Positions 54,747 through 64,000 of a stretch of 64,000 bases of DNA are shown here, piece by piece; positions within the stretch are counted from its first letter, which is position 1; every line of letters starts with the position of its first letter. Source of the DNA: Bog-473 sp963788585 (GTDB lineage Bacteria; Actinomycetota; Acidimicrobiia; Acidimicrobiales; RAAP-2). The position numbers were made by a program, and so were the translations under genes. The notes below the pieces were generated by a model. That model made no database searches and was not told where the DNA came from. It saw only the letters and a list, made by a program, of their open reading frames with translations. Location: positions 1-64,000 of the forward strand of contig CAWBHA010000006.1 of the NCBI GenBank assembly GCA_963788585.1, in the 5' to 3' direction.

Positions 54747-57322
54747 GTGCGCGCTCCCCTCAGCTGGCTCCGTGACTTCGCCCCGTTCCCCGACGACATC
54801 GGGGAACTGCGCGCCGCGCTCGACGACCTGGGGTTGGTGGTGGAGGCGGTCGAGCACGTCGGTGAGGGATCTGGGCGACGTCGTGGTCAGCCGGGTGCTC
54901 GAGATCGACGCCATCAAGGGGGCGGACAAGATCCGCCGCGTTCTCGTGGACGCCGGTGGCGCCGAGCCGTTGGAGATCGTCTGCGGGGCGCACAACTTCG
55001 CGGTGGGGGACCGGGTGCCGCTGGCGCCGGTGGGCGCGATCCTGCCCGGCGGCGATTCGAGATCGACCGAAGAGAACTCCGCGGCGTCGAGTCCAACGGC
55101 ATGCTCTGTTCGGGCCAGGAGCTCGGCCTCAGCGACGACGGTGCCGGCCTGCTGGTCCTCGGCGACGAGGCGCCCGGTGAACCCGGGACCCCGCTCTGGA
55201 GGCGCTCGGCCTCGAGCCCGACGTCGTCTTCGACATCACGGTCGAGGGCAACCGACCCGACGCGTGGTCCATGACCGGCATCGCCCGCGACCTGGCGGGG
55301 CGTCTCCGGCTGCCCGTTCGACCGCGCCCGAGCCTCCCGAGCCGGCGGCGAGCGGCCAGCCCGTCGAGTCGGCGGCGACCGCGTCGGTCGACGCCCTCGA
55401 TCTCTGCCCGCGCCTGACCGTGACGGTGTTCGGCGACGTGGTGGTCGGCCCCTCACCACGGTGGATCGCTCGGCGCCTCTTGCTCGCCGGTATGCGCCCG
55501 ATCAACAACGTCGTCGACGCGTCCAACTACGTGATGCTCGAGCTCGGTCAACCCACGCACCCCTACGACCTGGCTCGGCTGCCCGGGCGCGGCCTGACGG
55601 TGCGCCGGGCCCGGCCCGGCGAGACCGTCGAGACGCTCGACGGCGAGGAGCGAACGGTCGGCGTGCGCGGGCGCAGCCTGGGCGACACGGGCGAGGACTG
55701 CCTCATCTGCGACGCCGAGGGAAGGCCGGTCGGCATCGGCGGGATCATGGGCGGTGCCTCGTCGGAGATCGCCGAGGGCACGACGGAGGTGCTCCTCGAG
55801 GCGGCCTACTTCGCGCCCATGGCGATCGCCCGTACCTCCAAGCGCCTCGGGTTGCGGACCGAGGCGTCCGCCCGGTTCGAGCGCGGCTGCGACCCGTGGG
55901 GGATCGAGCCGTCGGTGCGTCGCTTCGGCCAGCTCCTGGCCGAGAGCGTCCCGGGCCTGCGCACCGCCGACGGCATGCTCGACGTGCGCGGCGACGTGCC
56001 CGAGCCCTTCGTCCTCTCGGTCCCGGTGGCGCGGGTGCACAGCCAGATCGGCGTGCGCCCTCGGGCGCGACGAGATCGCCCGGCTCATCGAGCCGATCGG
56101 CTTCCGGATCATGGAGGAGGTCGGCGCCGCCTCCGGTGCGCCCGCGCGCCGGGCTCCGGCCTGGCCGGTGGGGACGTCACGGTGATGGTGCCGACCAACC
56201 GGCCCGACGTCCGACCCGAGCCCTACGGGGTGGACGACGTGATCGAGGAGATCGCCCGGACGTTCGGGTACTCCCACATCCCGCGCCGGGTGCCCACCTG
56301 GCCCCAGCCGGGCGGGCTCACCGCGCTGCAGCGTTCCCGCCGTTCCATGAAGGACATCCTGCTCGGCCTCGGAGCGTCGGAGGGCTGGACCGACACGTTC
56401 GTCTCCGCCGCGGCGCACCAGGACGTGGGGCTCACCGGACCCGCGGTGCGCGTCGCCAACCCGCTCGACGCGGAGAAGCCGTTCCTGCGGCGCTCGCTCA
56501 TGCCCGGCCTTCTCGAGGCGCTCGCCTACAACGCCAGCCGCCGCCAGGCCGACGTCCGGCTGTTCGAGGACGGCGTGGTCTTCTCGCACCCCGGCGAGGG
56601 CGCGCCCCGCGTGGTGGAGCGGGCCGGGGCCGGGGGCCTCGAGATCGCCGAGCTGCCGGGTGAGCGCGAGCTGCTCGCCGTGGTGTTCGCGCTCGACGAC
56701 GACGACGCCCGCCAGGCCGTGGCGTCGTGGTACGTGATCGCGGACGCGCTCCATCTCGATCGGGTCCGGCTGGTACCGCCGGGCGACGGCCTGCCGCCCC
56801 TCCCGGGTCTGCACCCGACGCGCTCGGCGCACCTGGTGGCCGAGGGTGGTGGTGACGGGCCCACCGTGATCGGCGCCGTCGGCGAGATCGACCCCGAGGT
56901 CGCCACGACGTTCGGACTGACGCGCCCGACGGGCTCGGGAACGGCGGCCCGCCGTGTGGGCTGGCTCGAGCTCGACCTGGGCCGGCTGTTCGACGACATC
57001 GCAGGTGCCTCGCCGCACCGCCACGGGCGGCGCCATCAGCCGCTTCCCGTCCTCGGACATCGACCTGGCCTTCGTGGTGGCGGACGTCTACCCGGCCGAC
57101 GACGTGGCCGACGCCCTCCGGTTGGCGGGCGGCGACCTGCTCGAGTCGGTGCATCTCTTCGACGTCTACCGGGGAACGGGGATCGACGAGGGTGCACGCA
57201 GCCTGGCCTACCGCTTGCGCTTCTGCTCGCCGGTGCGCACGCTGACCGACGAGGAGGTCGGCGCGCTGCGCGCGCAGTGCATCGAGACGGTGGAGAAGGC
57301 GTTCGGGGCGACCCTGCGCTGA
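54747..57322 (+). CDS. pheT: phenylalanyl-tRNA synthetase beta chain (frame broken about seven times)
   Basis: All PheT regions are found but in three frames. VRAPLSWLRDFAPFPDD starts it; the tRNA-binding EMAP-like part has GADKIRRVLVDAGGAEPLEI, ELRGVESNGMLCSGQELGLS, then LEPDVVFDITVEGNRPDAWS; B3/B4 has NNVVDASNYVMLELGQPTHP and GIMGGASSEIAEGTTEVLLE; B5 has LGRDEIARLIEPIGFRI; the catalytic-like core has ADVRLFEDGVVF; the anticodon-binding end has SSDIDLAFVVADVYPADDVA. Breaks lie near 54868, 55062, 55190, 55320, 56060, 56150 and 57010. Conservation between breaks argues for errors, not decay. Confidence 0.88.
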
Positions 57323-57358
57323 CGCCTGGCGCGCTGTCGCCGTGGCATCGTGGGATCC

Positions 57359-58381
57359 ATGGAGGTCCGCCGGATCGAGCCCTCCGACGAGGAGGCGCTG
57401 GCCGAGTACGCGTCGGTCCTGCGCGCCAGCGACAAGGACCTCTGGCCCGACCTCACCGGCTTCACGCTGTCCGATCTGCGTGCTTTCGCCCAGTTCCGCG
57501 GCGACGCCAAGCGTTTCGAGCTTCTGTCCGGGGGCGAGCCGGGAGGACCGATGCTCGGCGTGGGGATGGTGGAGCTCCCACTCCGTGACAACCGCCACGG
57601 CGCCGAGATCACGGTGGCGGTCCACCCGGGCCACCGACGACTGGGCGTGGGGACGGCCATCGTCCAGGGCATCAGTGCGTTGGCACGATCGGACGGGCGG
57701 CACGTGCTCAACGCGATCGTGGACGTGCCGCTCGACCGTGTCGCAGGCCACGCCTCGTTGTCGTTCGCGCCGAAGGTCGGTTTCGAGGCCATGCTGGCCG
57801 GGCACACCCGTCACCTGGCGCTCCCGGTCGACGAGGCTCGCCTGGGGGAGCTGCGCGACGAGGTGGCACACGCGCGCGATGCCGCGGCCTACCGAACGCT
57901 GACCTTCGAAGCGCCGTGGCCCGCGGCGTACGAGGCCGACCAGTGTGCGCTCTTCCGTTGCATGTCGACCGACGAACCCCACGGCGATGGGGACCATGAG
58001 GAGGAGGTCTGGGACGTCGAGCGCGTGCGGGAGAACGACCGCCTTCGTGTCGCTCGCGGGGCCCGCTTCCTGATCGCGGTTGCGCAACACGTCGCGTCGG
58101 GCCGGCTCGTGGCCTGCACCGAGCTCTCGCTCGCCCGCGACGCGCCGAAGCAGGCGTTTCAGATGTTGACCGTCGTCCACCCTGACCACCGGGGCCACCG
58201 TCTCGGTCTTGCCGTCAAGCTCGCCAACCTCGAGGAGTTGGCACGCCGGGCGCCAGCGGTCCGCACGATCGTCACCGGCAACGCGTCCGTCAACGCGCCG
58301 ATGATCGCCGTCAACGACATGATGGGGTTCCGCATCGCCGGCGAGGGCCTCTTCTGGCAGAAGCAACTCTCGGGTGCATGA
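57359..58381 (+). CDS. double-GNAT acetyltransferase, paralogue 1
   Basis: 340 residues with two GNAT domains. The acetyl-CoA motif is VHPGHRRLGVGTAIVQG in the first half and VHPDHRGHRLGLAVKLANL in the second. A linker reads RCMSTDEPHGDGD. The layout is like mycothiol synthase and related double-GNAT proteins of actinobacteria, but the substrate is unknown. A CATCGT box lies 7 nt before the ATG. It overlaps its paralogue by 8 nt. Confidence 0.85.
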   Translation: MEVRRIEPSDEEALAEYASVLRASDKDLWPDLTGFTLSDLRAFAQFRGDAKRFELLSGGEPGGPMLGVGMVELPLRDNRHGAEITVAVHPGHRRLGVGTAIVQGISALARSDGRHVLNAIVDVPLDRVAGHASLSFAPKVGFEAMLAGHTRHLALPVDEARLGELRDEVAHARDAAAYRTLTFEAPWPAAYEADQCALFRCMSTDEPHGDGDHEEEVWDVERVRENDRLRVARGARFLIAVAQHVASGRLVACTELSLARDAPKQAFQMLTVVHPDHRGHRLGLAVKLANLEELARRAPAVRTIVTGNASVNAPMIAVNDMMGFRIAGEGLFWQKQLSGA

Positions 58382-59468
58382 GCAGGGCACCGAGGCGAGC
58401 GGCCGCGTGGAGCACAGTGCACAGGACCACAGTCAGAAGAAGGACGACGTCGAGGCTGTCGACGTCTCGGCACTCGACCCGGCCGACGCGGACGCCTTCG
58501 ACGAGTGGTTCGCCGTACTGCGCGAGACGGACCTCGAGCGTTGGCCAGGCGGGCCGGGGTGGCAACGTGCCGAGCGACTGGCTATGGCGCTCGACGCGGA
58601 AGGCCCAGAGGAGCACCGCTGTCTCGTGGCGCGCCGACACGGGCGCGTCGTGGGGATCGCCGACCTCGAGATGTTCCGGCACGAGAACCGCCATGTCGCG
58701 CGGGTCGAAGTCCGCGTGCGGGTCCGTTCCCGCCGCACCGGCGTCGGCACTGCCCTCGTGCAGGGCGCGGCGCGGTTGGCCCGGGCCGCCGGGCGTTCCG
58801 AGCTCGGTGGGATGGACGAGTCACCGCTCCGCGTGGGCTACGAGGACGCGGCGGGTCCGTTTGCCCGGCGCCTCGGGTTCGCTGGCGCGCTGCGCATGGT
58901 GCGCCGCCGGCTGACGCTGCCGCTCGATCCCGTGCACGAAGCGGCCCTGCGCGCCCATCCCAAGGCGTCGGCGGCCGGCTACGTGCTCTCGACCTTCGCC
59001 GATCGCTGGCCCGATGCCTTCCTGGCCGATCGCTGCGAGCTCGGGCGGCGCATGTCGACCGACGTGCCCGTGGGGGACCAGGAGCTCGACGAGGAGCAGT
59101 GGGACGAGCGGCGCGTGCGCGAGCTCGAGGCGGCGCTGGCCAGGCAGAACCGGGCCAAGGTGACGACGACGGCCCGTCATGAAGCGACGGGCCACATCGT
59201 GGCGTTCACCGAGGTCGTGGTGCCGCTCGGCGCACCGGAGTCGGCCTGGCAGCACGACACGCTGGTCATGCGGGAGCACCGCGGTCACGGGCTGGGCTTC
59301 GCCACGAAGGTGGCGAACCTGTGGGCGGTGCGGGAGTGGCACCCGGGCGTGCGGGCCATCAGCACCTGGAACGCGGCCGACAACGCACCGATGATCGCCG
59401 TCAACGAGGAAATGGGCTTCGAGGTCGTGTCCAACTCGGTCTACTGGCTCAAGGGGATCGGTGCCTGA
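58374..59468 (+). CDS. double-GNAT acetyltransferase, paralogue 2
   Basis: 364 residues. It has the same plan as its neighbour: VRVRSRRTGVGTALVQGAAR in domain 1, MREHRGHGLGFATKVANL in domain 2, linker RRMSTDVPVGDQE and shared NAPMIAVNEEMGFEV near the end. A hydrophilic leader of about 28 residues is extra. GTG start overlaps the stop of paralogue 1. The two probably arose by tandem duplication and may form a heteromer or act in the same pathway (inference). Confidence 0.85.
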   Translation: MHEQGTEASGRVEHSAQDHSQKKDDVEAVDVSALDPADADAFDEWFAVLRETDLERWPGGPGWQRAERLAMALDAEGPEEHRCLVARRHGRVVGIADLEMFRHENRHVARVEVRVRVRSRRTGVGTALVQGAARLARAAGRSELGGMDESPLRVGYEDAAGPFARRLGFAGALRMVRRRLTLPLDPVHEAALRAHPKASAAGYVLSTFADRWPDAFLADRCELGRRMSTDVPVGDQELDEEQWDERRVRELEAALARQNRAKVTTTARHEATGHIVAFTEVVVPLGAPESAWQHDTLVMREHRGHGLGFATKVANLWAVREWHPGVRAISTWNAADNAPMIAVNEEMGFEVVSNSVYWLKGIGA

Positions 59469-59504
59469 CCGCAGCGGCCGGGCAGCTCCCGCCCTCACCC
59501 GAGT

Positions 59505-59539
59505 TCGCATGAATATGCAAACTTATGTATACTGATGCG
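59505..59539 (+). promoter_or_regulatory. argC promoter with ARG-box-like sequence
   Basis: TATACT at 59528-59533 lies 6 nt before the GTG at 59540, so the mRNA should be leaderless. Just upstream, TGAATATGCAAACTTATGTA (59510-59529) is AT-rich, unlike its surroundings, and GCATGAATATGC is a palindrome. It resembles tandem ArgR half-sites (TGAAT/TGCAT types). A repressor here would cover the -10 box. Confidence 0.65.
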
Positions 59540-60575
59540 GTGAAGGCAGGGATCGTCGGGGCGTCGGGCTACACGGGTGCCGAGCTGTTGCGCCTGTTGG
59601 CGGGCCATCCGGCTTTCGAGGTGGCCGTGGCCACCGCGCACACCCATGCCGGCCAGGCGGTGGGGGAGCACACGCCGTCCCTCGCGGCGGCGTACCCCGG
59701 CCTCGTCTACGAGGACAGCGATCCCGCCCGTCTCGACGGGCTCGACCTCGTGTTCTGTGCGCTGCCCCACGGCGAGTCCCAGCGCCTCGTCCCCGATCTG
59801 CGGGGCAGGGTCGGGCTCGTCGTCGACCTCGCCGCCGACTTCCGGCTGCACGACGCTGCGCTCTATCCGCGCTGGTACGGCGAGCAGCACGCAGCGCCCG
59901 AACTGTTGGGCACGGCGGTGTACGGCCTCCCCGAACTGTTCCGGGACGGCCTGCGCGGTGCGACGCTCGTGGCCGCGGCGGGGTGCTACCCCACCGCGGC
60001 GGGGCTGGCCCTCGCGCCCCTGGCACGCCGGGGCTTGGTGCAGTCCACCGGCATCGTGGTGGATGCCGCGTCGGGCGTCTCCGGCGCCGGCCGCGGTACG
60101 AAGGAGTCGCTGCACTTCGGAACGGTCGACGAGGACTTCACGGCGTACGGGCTGTTGACGCATCGCCACACCCCTGAAATGGAGCAGATCCTGGGGGACG
60201 GATCCGAGATCCTCTTCACGCCCCACCTGGCACCCATGGTGCGCGGCATCCTCGCCACGTGTTACAGCCGCCCCGCTGGCGGCTCGGGCGCTGGCGGGCC
60301 TCACCACCGACGCCGTCCTGCAGGTCTTGCACGAGACCTACGACGACGAGCCCTTCGTCCTCGTGACGGACGGCGCACCATCCACCAAGGCCACGTCCGG
60401 ATCCAACACGGCCCACGTGAGCGCGCGTGTCGACCCCCGTACCGGATGGGTCGTGACCCTGTGCGCCCTCGACAACCTCGTCAAGGGCGCATCCGGGCAG
60501 GCGATCCAGTGCGCCAATGCGGCGCTCGGCCTCGGCGAGACGGTCGGGCTCCCGATCGCGGGGACCTACCCGTGA
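59540..60575 (+). CDS. argC: N-acetyl-gamma-glutamyl-phosphate reductase (frame broken once)
   Basis: AGIVGASGYTGAELLRLLAG binds NADP; the active-site Cys is in VAAAGCYPTAAGLALAPL; HRHTPEMEQIL follows. After about 60285 the next frame gives ALAGLTTDAVLQVLHETYDD, SGSNTAHVSARVDPRTGWV and NLVKGASGQAIQCAN. One surplus G in GCTCGGGCGC restores the protein of about 344 residues. The GTG at 59540 is chosen over an ATG at 59525 because the -10 box overlaps the latter. Confidence 0.93.
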
Positions 60576-61742
60576 GCATCACCGCGCCGAAGGGCTTCGT
60601 CGCCGCGGGTGGACCGGCCGGCATCAAGGCGAGCCTACGTGCCGGACGTCGCGGTGGTGGCCACCGCCGACGGCCGCGCCGTTCCGGCGGCCGGCGTCTT
60701 CACCGCCAACCTGGCAGCGGCCGCGCCGGTCCAGGTGAGCCGGGACCATCTCGCGGTCACCGGAGGCTACGCCGCCGGGGTCATCTTGACGTCGGGCAAC
60801 GCCAACGCGGCCACCGGCGCCGCCGGCCGCGACGCGGCACACCGGCTCTGCGTGGCGGTCGCGGGTGACATCGGCGCCACGGCGGAGGAGATCCTCGTCT
60901 GCCAGACGGGGTTGATCGGGATCCCGTTTCCGATCGACACGGTGCTTCCCCAGATCGAACCGATCGTCATGGCGCGCGGCGAGGACGTGCACTCGGCCTC
61001 CCGGGCAGCCCGCGCCATCATGACCACGGACAGTGTGCCCAAGGAGGCCGTGGTCGAAGCCGACGGCTTCACCGTGGGTGCGATGGCCAAGGGCGCGGCG
61101 ATGCTCGCGCCCAACATGGCCACGATGCTGGCACTCTGCACGACTGACGCGGTCGTCGACCCGGCAACGCTGCACAAGGCGCTCCAGGAGGCCGTCGCGG
61201 GGTCCTTCAACCGGATCAGCGTCGACGGCGCAACCTCGACCAACGACACCGTGCTCGTCCTGGCCAGCGGCCACGCCGCGACGCCCGCACCCGACGTGCT
61301 CGCGGCAGCGCTCCAGGCGGCCTGCGGCTCGCTCGCCGAGCAGATGGTGGCCGACGCCGAGGGAGCGACCAAGGTGGCCCATGTGCACGTGCACGGCGCG
61401 CCGAGCGACGCCGCCGCACACGTCGCGGCGCGCAAGGTGGCCGACTCGATGCTCGTGCAGTGCTCGCTCTTCGGCGAGGACCCCTATTGGGGGCGCGTCA
61501 TCTCGGAGCTGGGATCGGCCGGCACGCCGTTCGACATCGACCGAGTGACCATTGCCTACGGGGGCACGGTGGTGTGCGCCGCGGGGGTGGCGGTCCCCTA
61601 CGACGAAGGGCGGGTGGCCGCCCACATGGCGGGCAGGCACATCGAGATCGACTGCGACCTCGGGCTCGGCGCGGGCGAGGGTGTGGTGCTCGGGACGGAT
61701 CTCGGCTACGGCTACATCGACGAGAACAAGACGACGTCGTGA
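60572..61742 (+). CDS. argJ: glutamate N-acetyltransferase / amino-acid acetyltransferase (frame broken once)
   Basis: SITAPKGFVAAGGPAGIKAS in the first frame is followed, after one surplus C near 60637, by YVPDVAVVATADGRAVPAAG. The self-cleavage site with nucleophile Thr is in KGAAMLAPNMATMLALCTTD; SFNRISVDGATSTNDT and the end LGYGYIDENKTTS are typical. It recycles the acetyl group in arginine synthesis. GTG overlaps the argC stop. Confidence 0.93.
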
Positions 61743-62717
61743 CCGTGCCCGGGACCGTCCCGATACCGCCCAAGGTCACCCGAGCCCAGAAGGCAGCCGC
61801 GGCCAAGACGGCCTCCGTGCTGGTGGAGGCGCTGCCCTACATCCGGCGCTTCAGGGGGAAGGTCGTGGTCGTCAAGTACGGCGGCAACGCGTTGCACGCC
61901 GCCCTTGGCGCGGACGCCGACCCGGGAGCCGACGGCGACGGCGCCGGCTCCCCAGGGTCCGTGGACGACTCCGCCGACGTCGCCCTGGCCTCGTTCGCGC
62001 AGGATGTCGTGCTCATGCGGGCGGTGGGCATGCTGCCCGTCGTGGTGCACGGTGGCGGGCCGCAGATCGGCGCGCTCATGGCGCGGCTCGGCAAGGAGAC
62101 CGAGTTCCGCAACGGGCTGCGCGTGACCGACGCCGACACGCTGGACATCGCCCGCATGGTGCTCGTCGGGAAGGTCAACCGCGACATCGTCTCGGCCATC
62201 AACGTCCACGGCTCACTCGCAGTCGGCATGTCCGGCGAGGACGCCAACCTGATCACGGCGGCGCCCACCGACGTCGACTTGGGGTTCGTGGGCAACGTCT
62301 CCGTGGTGGACCCGACCATGCTGGAGCGCCTCGTCGCCGAAGGGCTCATCCCCGTCGTGGCCACCATCGGCGCCGACGAGTCCGGCCAGGCGTACAACAT
62401 CAACGCCGACACGGTCGCCGGCGCGCTGGCCGAGGCGATGCAGAGCGGAGAAGTTGATCTTCCTCACCGACATCGAGGGGTTGCGTGTGGTGGCCGACGA
62501 CCCGACCACGGTCATCCACCAGGCGTCGCTCGACGTGATCGACGAGATCGTCCGCAGCGGGGCGGCCAAGGGGGGCATGATGCCCAAGGTCGAGGCGTGC
62601 GCGCGCGCCGTCCGTGCCGGGGTCGGGCGGGCGCACATCCTCGATGGCCGGGTCCCGCACGCACTGCTTCTCGAGCTGTTCACCGACTCGGGCGTCGGGA
62701 CCATGGTGCTGCCGTGA
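61739..62717 (+). CDS. argB: acetylglutamate kinase (frame broken once)
   Basis: The first frame has VVVKYGGNALHAALG, VVVHGGGPQIGALMARLGKE and INADTVAGALAEAM. After about 62445 the next frame has LIFLTDIEGLRVVADDPTTV, GGMMPKVEACARAV and the end DSGVGTMVLP. One surplus base near ATGCAGAGCGG explains it. An Asp/Gly/Ala-rich insert of about 25 residues (nt 61903-61980) follows the first Gly-rich loop. GTG overlaps the argJ stop. About 325 residues after correction. Confidence 0.92.
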
Positions 62718-63995
62718 ACGACGTCACCACCACGACCACCACCACCAGCCCTGCCACGACGACGGCAGCGGCAGCACCGGGCCGCGAGGCCCTCATGCGC
62801 ACGTACGCCGAACCGCCGGTTACCTTCGTGCGGGGGGAGGGGACCAGGCTCTACGACGCCGCCGGAACGGAGTACCTCGACTTCATCACCGGGCTGGCGG
62901 TGGTCTCGCTCGGCCACGCCCATCCGGTCGTGGCCGAGGCGGTGGGCGAGCAGGCACGGACACTGAGCCACGTGTCGAATCTGTACGGGAACACCCTGGC
63001 TCCCGAGGTGGCGCGGACGATCGACCGCCTCGTGAACGGGGGGACGGGCCAGGCGGGCGGCCAGGTCTTCTTCGCCAACTCGGGCGCCGAGGCCAACGAG
63101 TGCGCCCTCAAGTTGGCCCGGCGTTGGGCCGGCGTTGGGCGCCACGTCGTGATCAGCGCCGACAATTCGTTCCATGGCCGGACCCTGGCCACGCTGACGG
63201 CGACCGGCCAGCCCGAGAAGCATGCACCGTTCCTCCCGCTTCCGGAGGGCTTCGTCCACGTGGCCTACGACGACGTGGCCGCGCTGGACGCGGCGCTCGA
63301 CCCGGAAACGGTCGCGGGCGTGCTGCTCGAGCCGCTCCAGGGAGAGGGCGGAGTGGTGGTCCCGAGCTCGGACTACCTCGGCGCCGTGCGCGCACTCTGC
63401 ACTGAGCGCAACGCGTTGCTCATGCTCGACGAGATCCAGACCGGCCTCGGGCGGACCGGTCACTGGTTCGCCTTCCAGGCCCAGGGTCTGGAGCCCGACG
63501 TCGTGACCATGGCCAAGGCGCTCGGCAACGGAATGCCCGTCGCGCGCCTGCTGGGCGCGGGCCGAGGTGGCGGCGGCGTTCGGCCCGGGCGACCACGGTT
63601 CGACCTTCGGGGGCCAGCCCCTGGCGCTCGCCGCGGCGAAGGCCACGCTCGCGGTCATGGAGCAGGAGGACGTCTGTCGCAGGGCGCGGGAGTCTGGTGC
63701 GCGCCTCGCCACCGGGCTCGGACAGTTGGCCGGCGTGGTGTCGGTGCGCGGCGCCGGTCTGCTGCTCGCCGCCCAGCTGGAGGCGCCGATCGCCAGGGAC
63801 GTCGCCGCGCTGGCCCTGGCCCGGGGGCTGCTCGTCAACCCGGTGCGGTCCGACGCCATCCGCGTGGCGCCACCGCTCCTCGTGCGCGACGACGAGATCG
63901 ACGCCGCGCTCCGTATTCTCGGAGACGCCCTGGCCGAGGTCGCCGCTGCCGCCGGTCCTGCCGGCCCGGCCGGCCCCGCCGGCGGGCGGACGTAG
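62714..63995 (+). CDS. argD: acetylornithine aminotransferase (frame broken once)
   Basis: A class III PLP aminotransferase. After a Thr/Ala-rich leader come DAAGTEYLDFITGLAVVSLG, VFFANSGAEANECALKLARR, the PLP Asp in LLMLDEIQTGLGRTGHWFAF and the Lys in VTMAKALGNGMPVA. After about 63560 another frame has AEVAAAFGPGDHGSTFGGQP and the C-terminal domain. One surplus G (GCGCGGGCC) restores it. GTG overlaps the argB stop; the TAG is 5 bases before the window ends. Confidence 0.93.
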
Positions 63996-64000
63996 GCGCG

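Noticed and set aside
54747..57322. Programmed frameshifting in pheT
   Set aside because: Too many sites, both directions, and no slippery heptamers common to them; indel errors explain it better.

Overview
The window comes from a high-GC actinobacterium, most likely of the class Acidimicrobiia. The reasons are an actinobacterial integration host factor (mihF type), a PriA that has lost its ATPase motifs, a PyrR-loop leader of the mycobacterial kind, a 13E12-type DUF222/HNH protein, several small conserved proteins that I recall from Acidimicrobiia, and many start codons placed 6-7 nt after a TANNNT -10 box, as in leaderless actinobacterial transcripts. I see no tRNA, rRNA, CRISPR array or insertion sequence.

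Layout. (1) 1-4.6 kb is an accessory, visibly less GC-rich stretch: a cupin protein, a SHOCT-domain remnant, a small DUF4873-like protein, a methyltransferase, a membrane-anchored beta-propeller protein divergent from a short GntR regulator, and a glyoxalase-fold protein. Palindromic GGGTGCCCC elements recur just after stop codons. It ends at a junction near 4.6 kb that leaves only the 3' half of a short-chain dehydrogenase. (2) 5.0-6.5 kb holds a carboxymuconolactone-decarboxylase-like gene and its ECF41 sigma factor. (3) 6.5-11.3 kb holds menaquinone genes menE, menA, menH and menD on alternating strands. (4) 11.3-18.3 kb holds a DUF222/HNH protein, a carotenoid-cleavage-type oxygenase, tyrS and small conserved proteins. 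(5) 18.4-24.7 kb holds an NfuA-like protein, the shikimate run aroC-K-B-Q, a Xaa-Pro peptidase, efp and nusB. (6) 24.7-34.1 kb is the full pyrimidine operon pyrR-B-C-carA-carB-pyrD-F, controlled by a PyrR RNA loop. (7) 34.2-43.0 kb holds mihF, gmk, rpoZ, coaBC, metK, priA, def, fmt, a tam-like methyltransferase and rpe. (8) 43.0-44.9 kb is a two-gene phosphonate cassette. (9) 44.9-47.9 kb is ribD-ribBA-ribH. (10) 48.0-50.7 kb holds a hotdog protein, hisG, a cold-shock-like protein and a divergent TetR/SRPBCC pair with an operator. (11) 50.7-57.3 kb holds a DUF1844-like gene, infC-rpmI-rplT, an rRNA 2'-O-methyltransferase and pheS-pheT. (12) 57.4-59.5 kb has two adjacent paralogous double-GNAT acetyltransferases. 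(13) 59.5-64 kb is the arginine operon argC-J-B-D.

Data quality matters for every reader. At least 16 genes, most of them essential or core (menD, nfuA, pyrC, carB, fmt, hisG, rplT, pheS, pheT, argC, argJ, argB, argD and others), carry indels that break the frame while protein conservation continues on both sides. Many are one extra base in a short G or C run. They are densest after 48 kb. I annotate these genes as whole loci and treat the breaks as probable sequencing or assembly errors, not as real gene loss.
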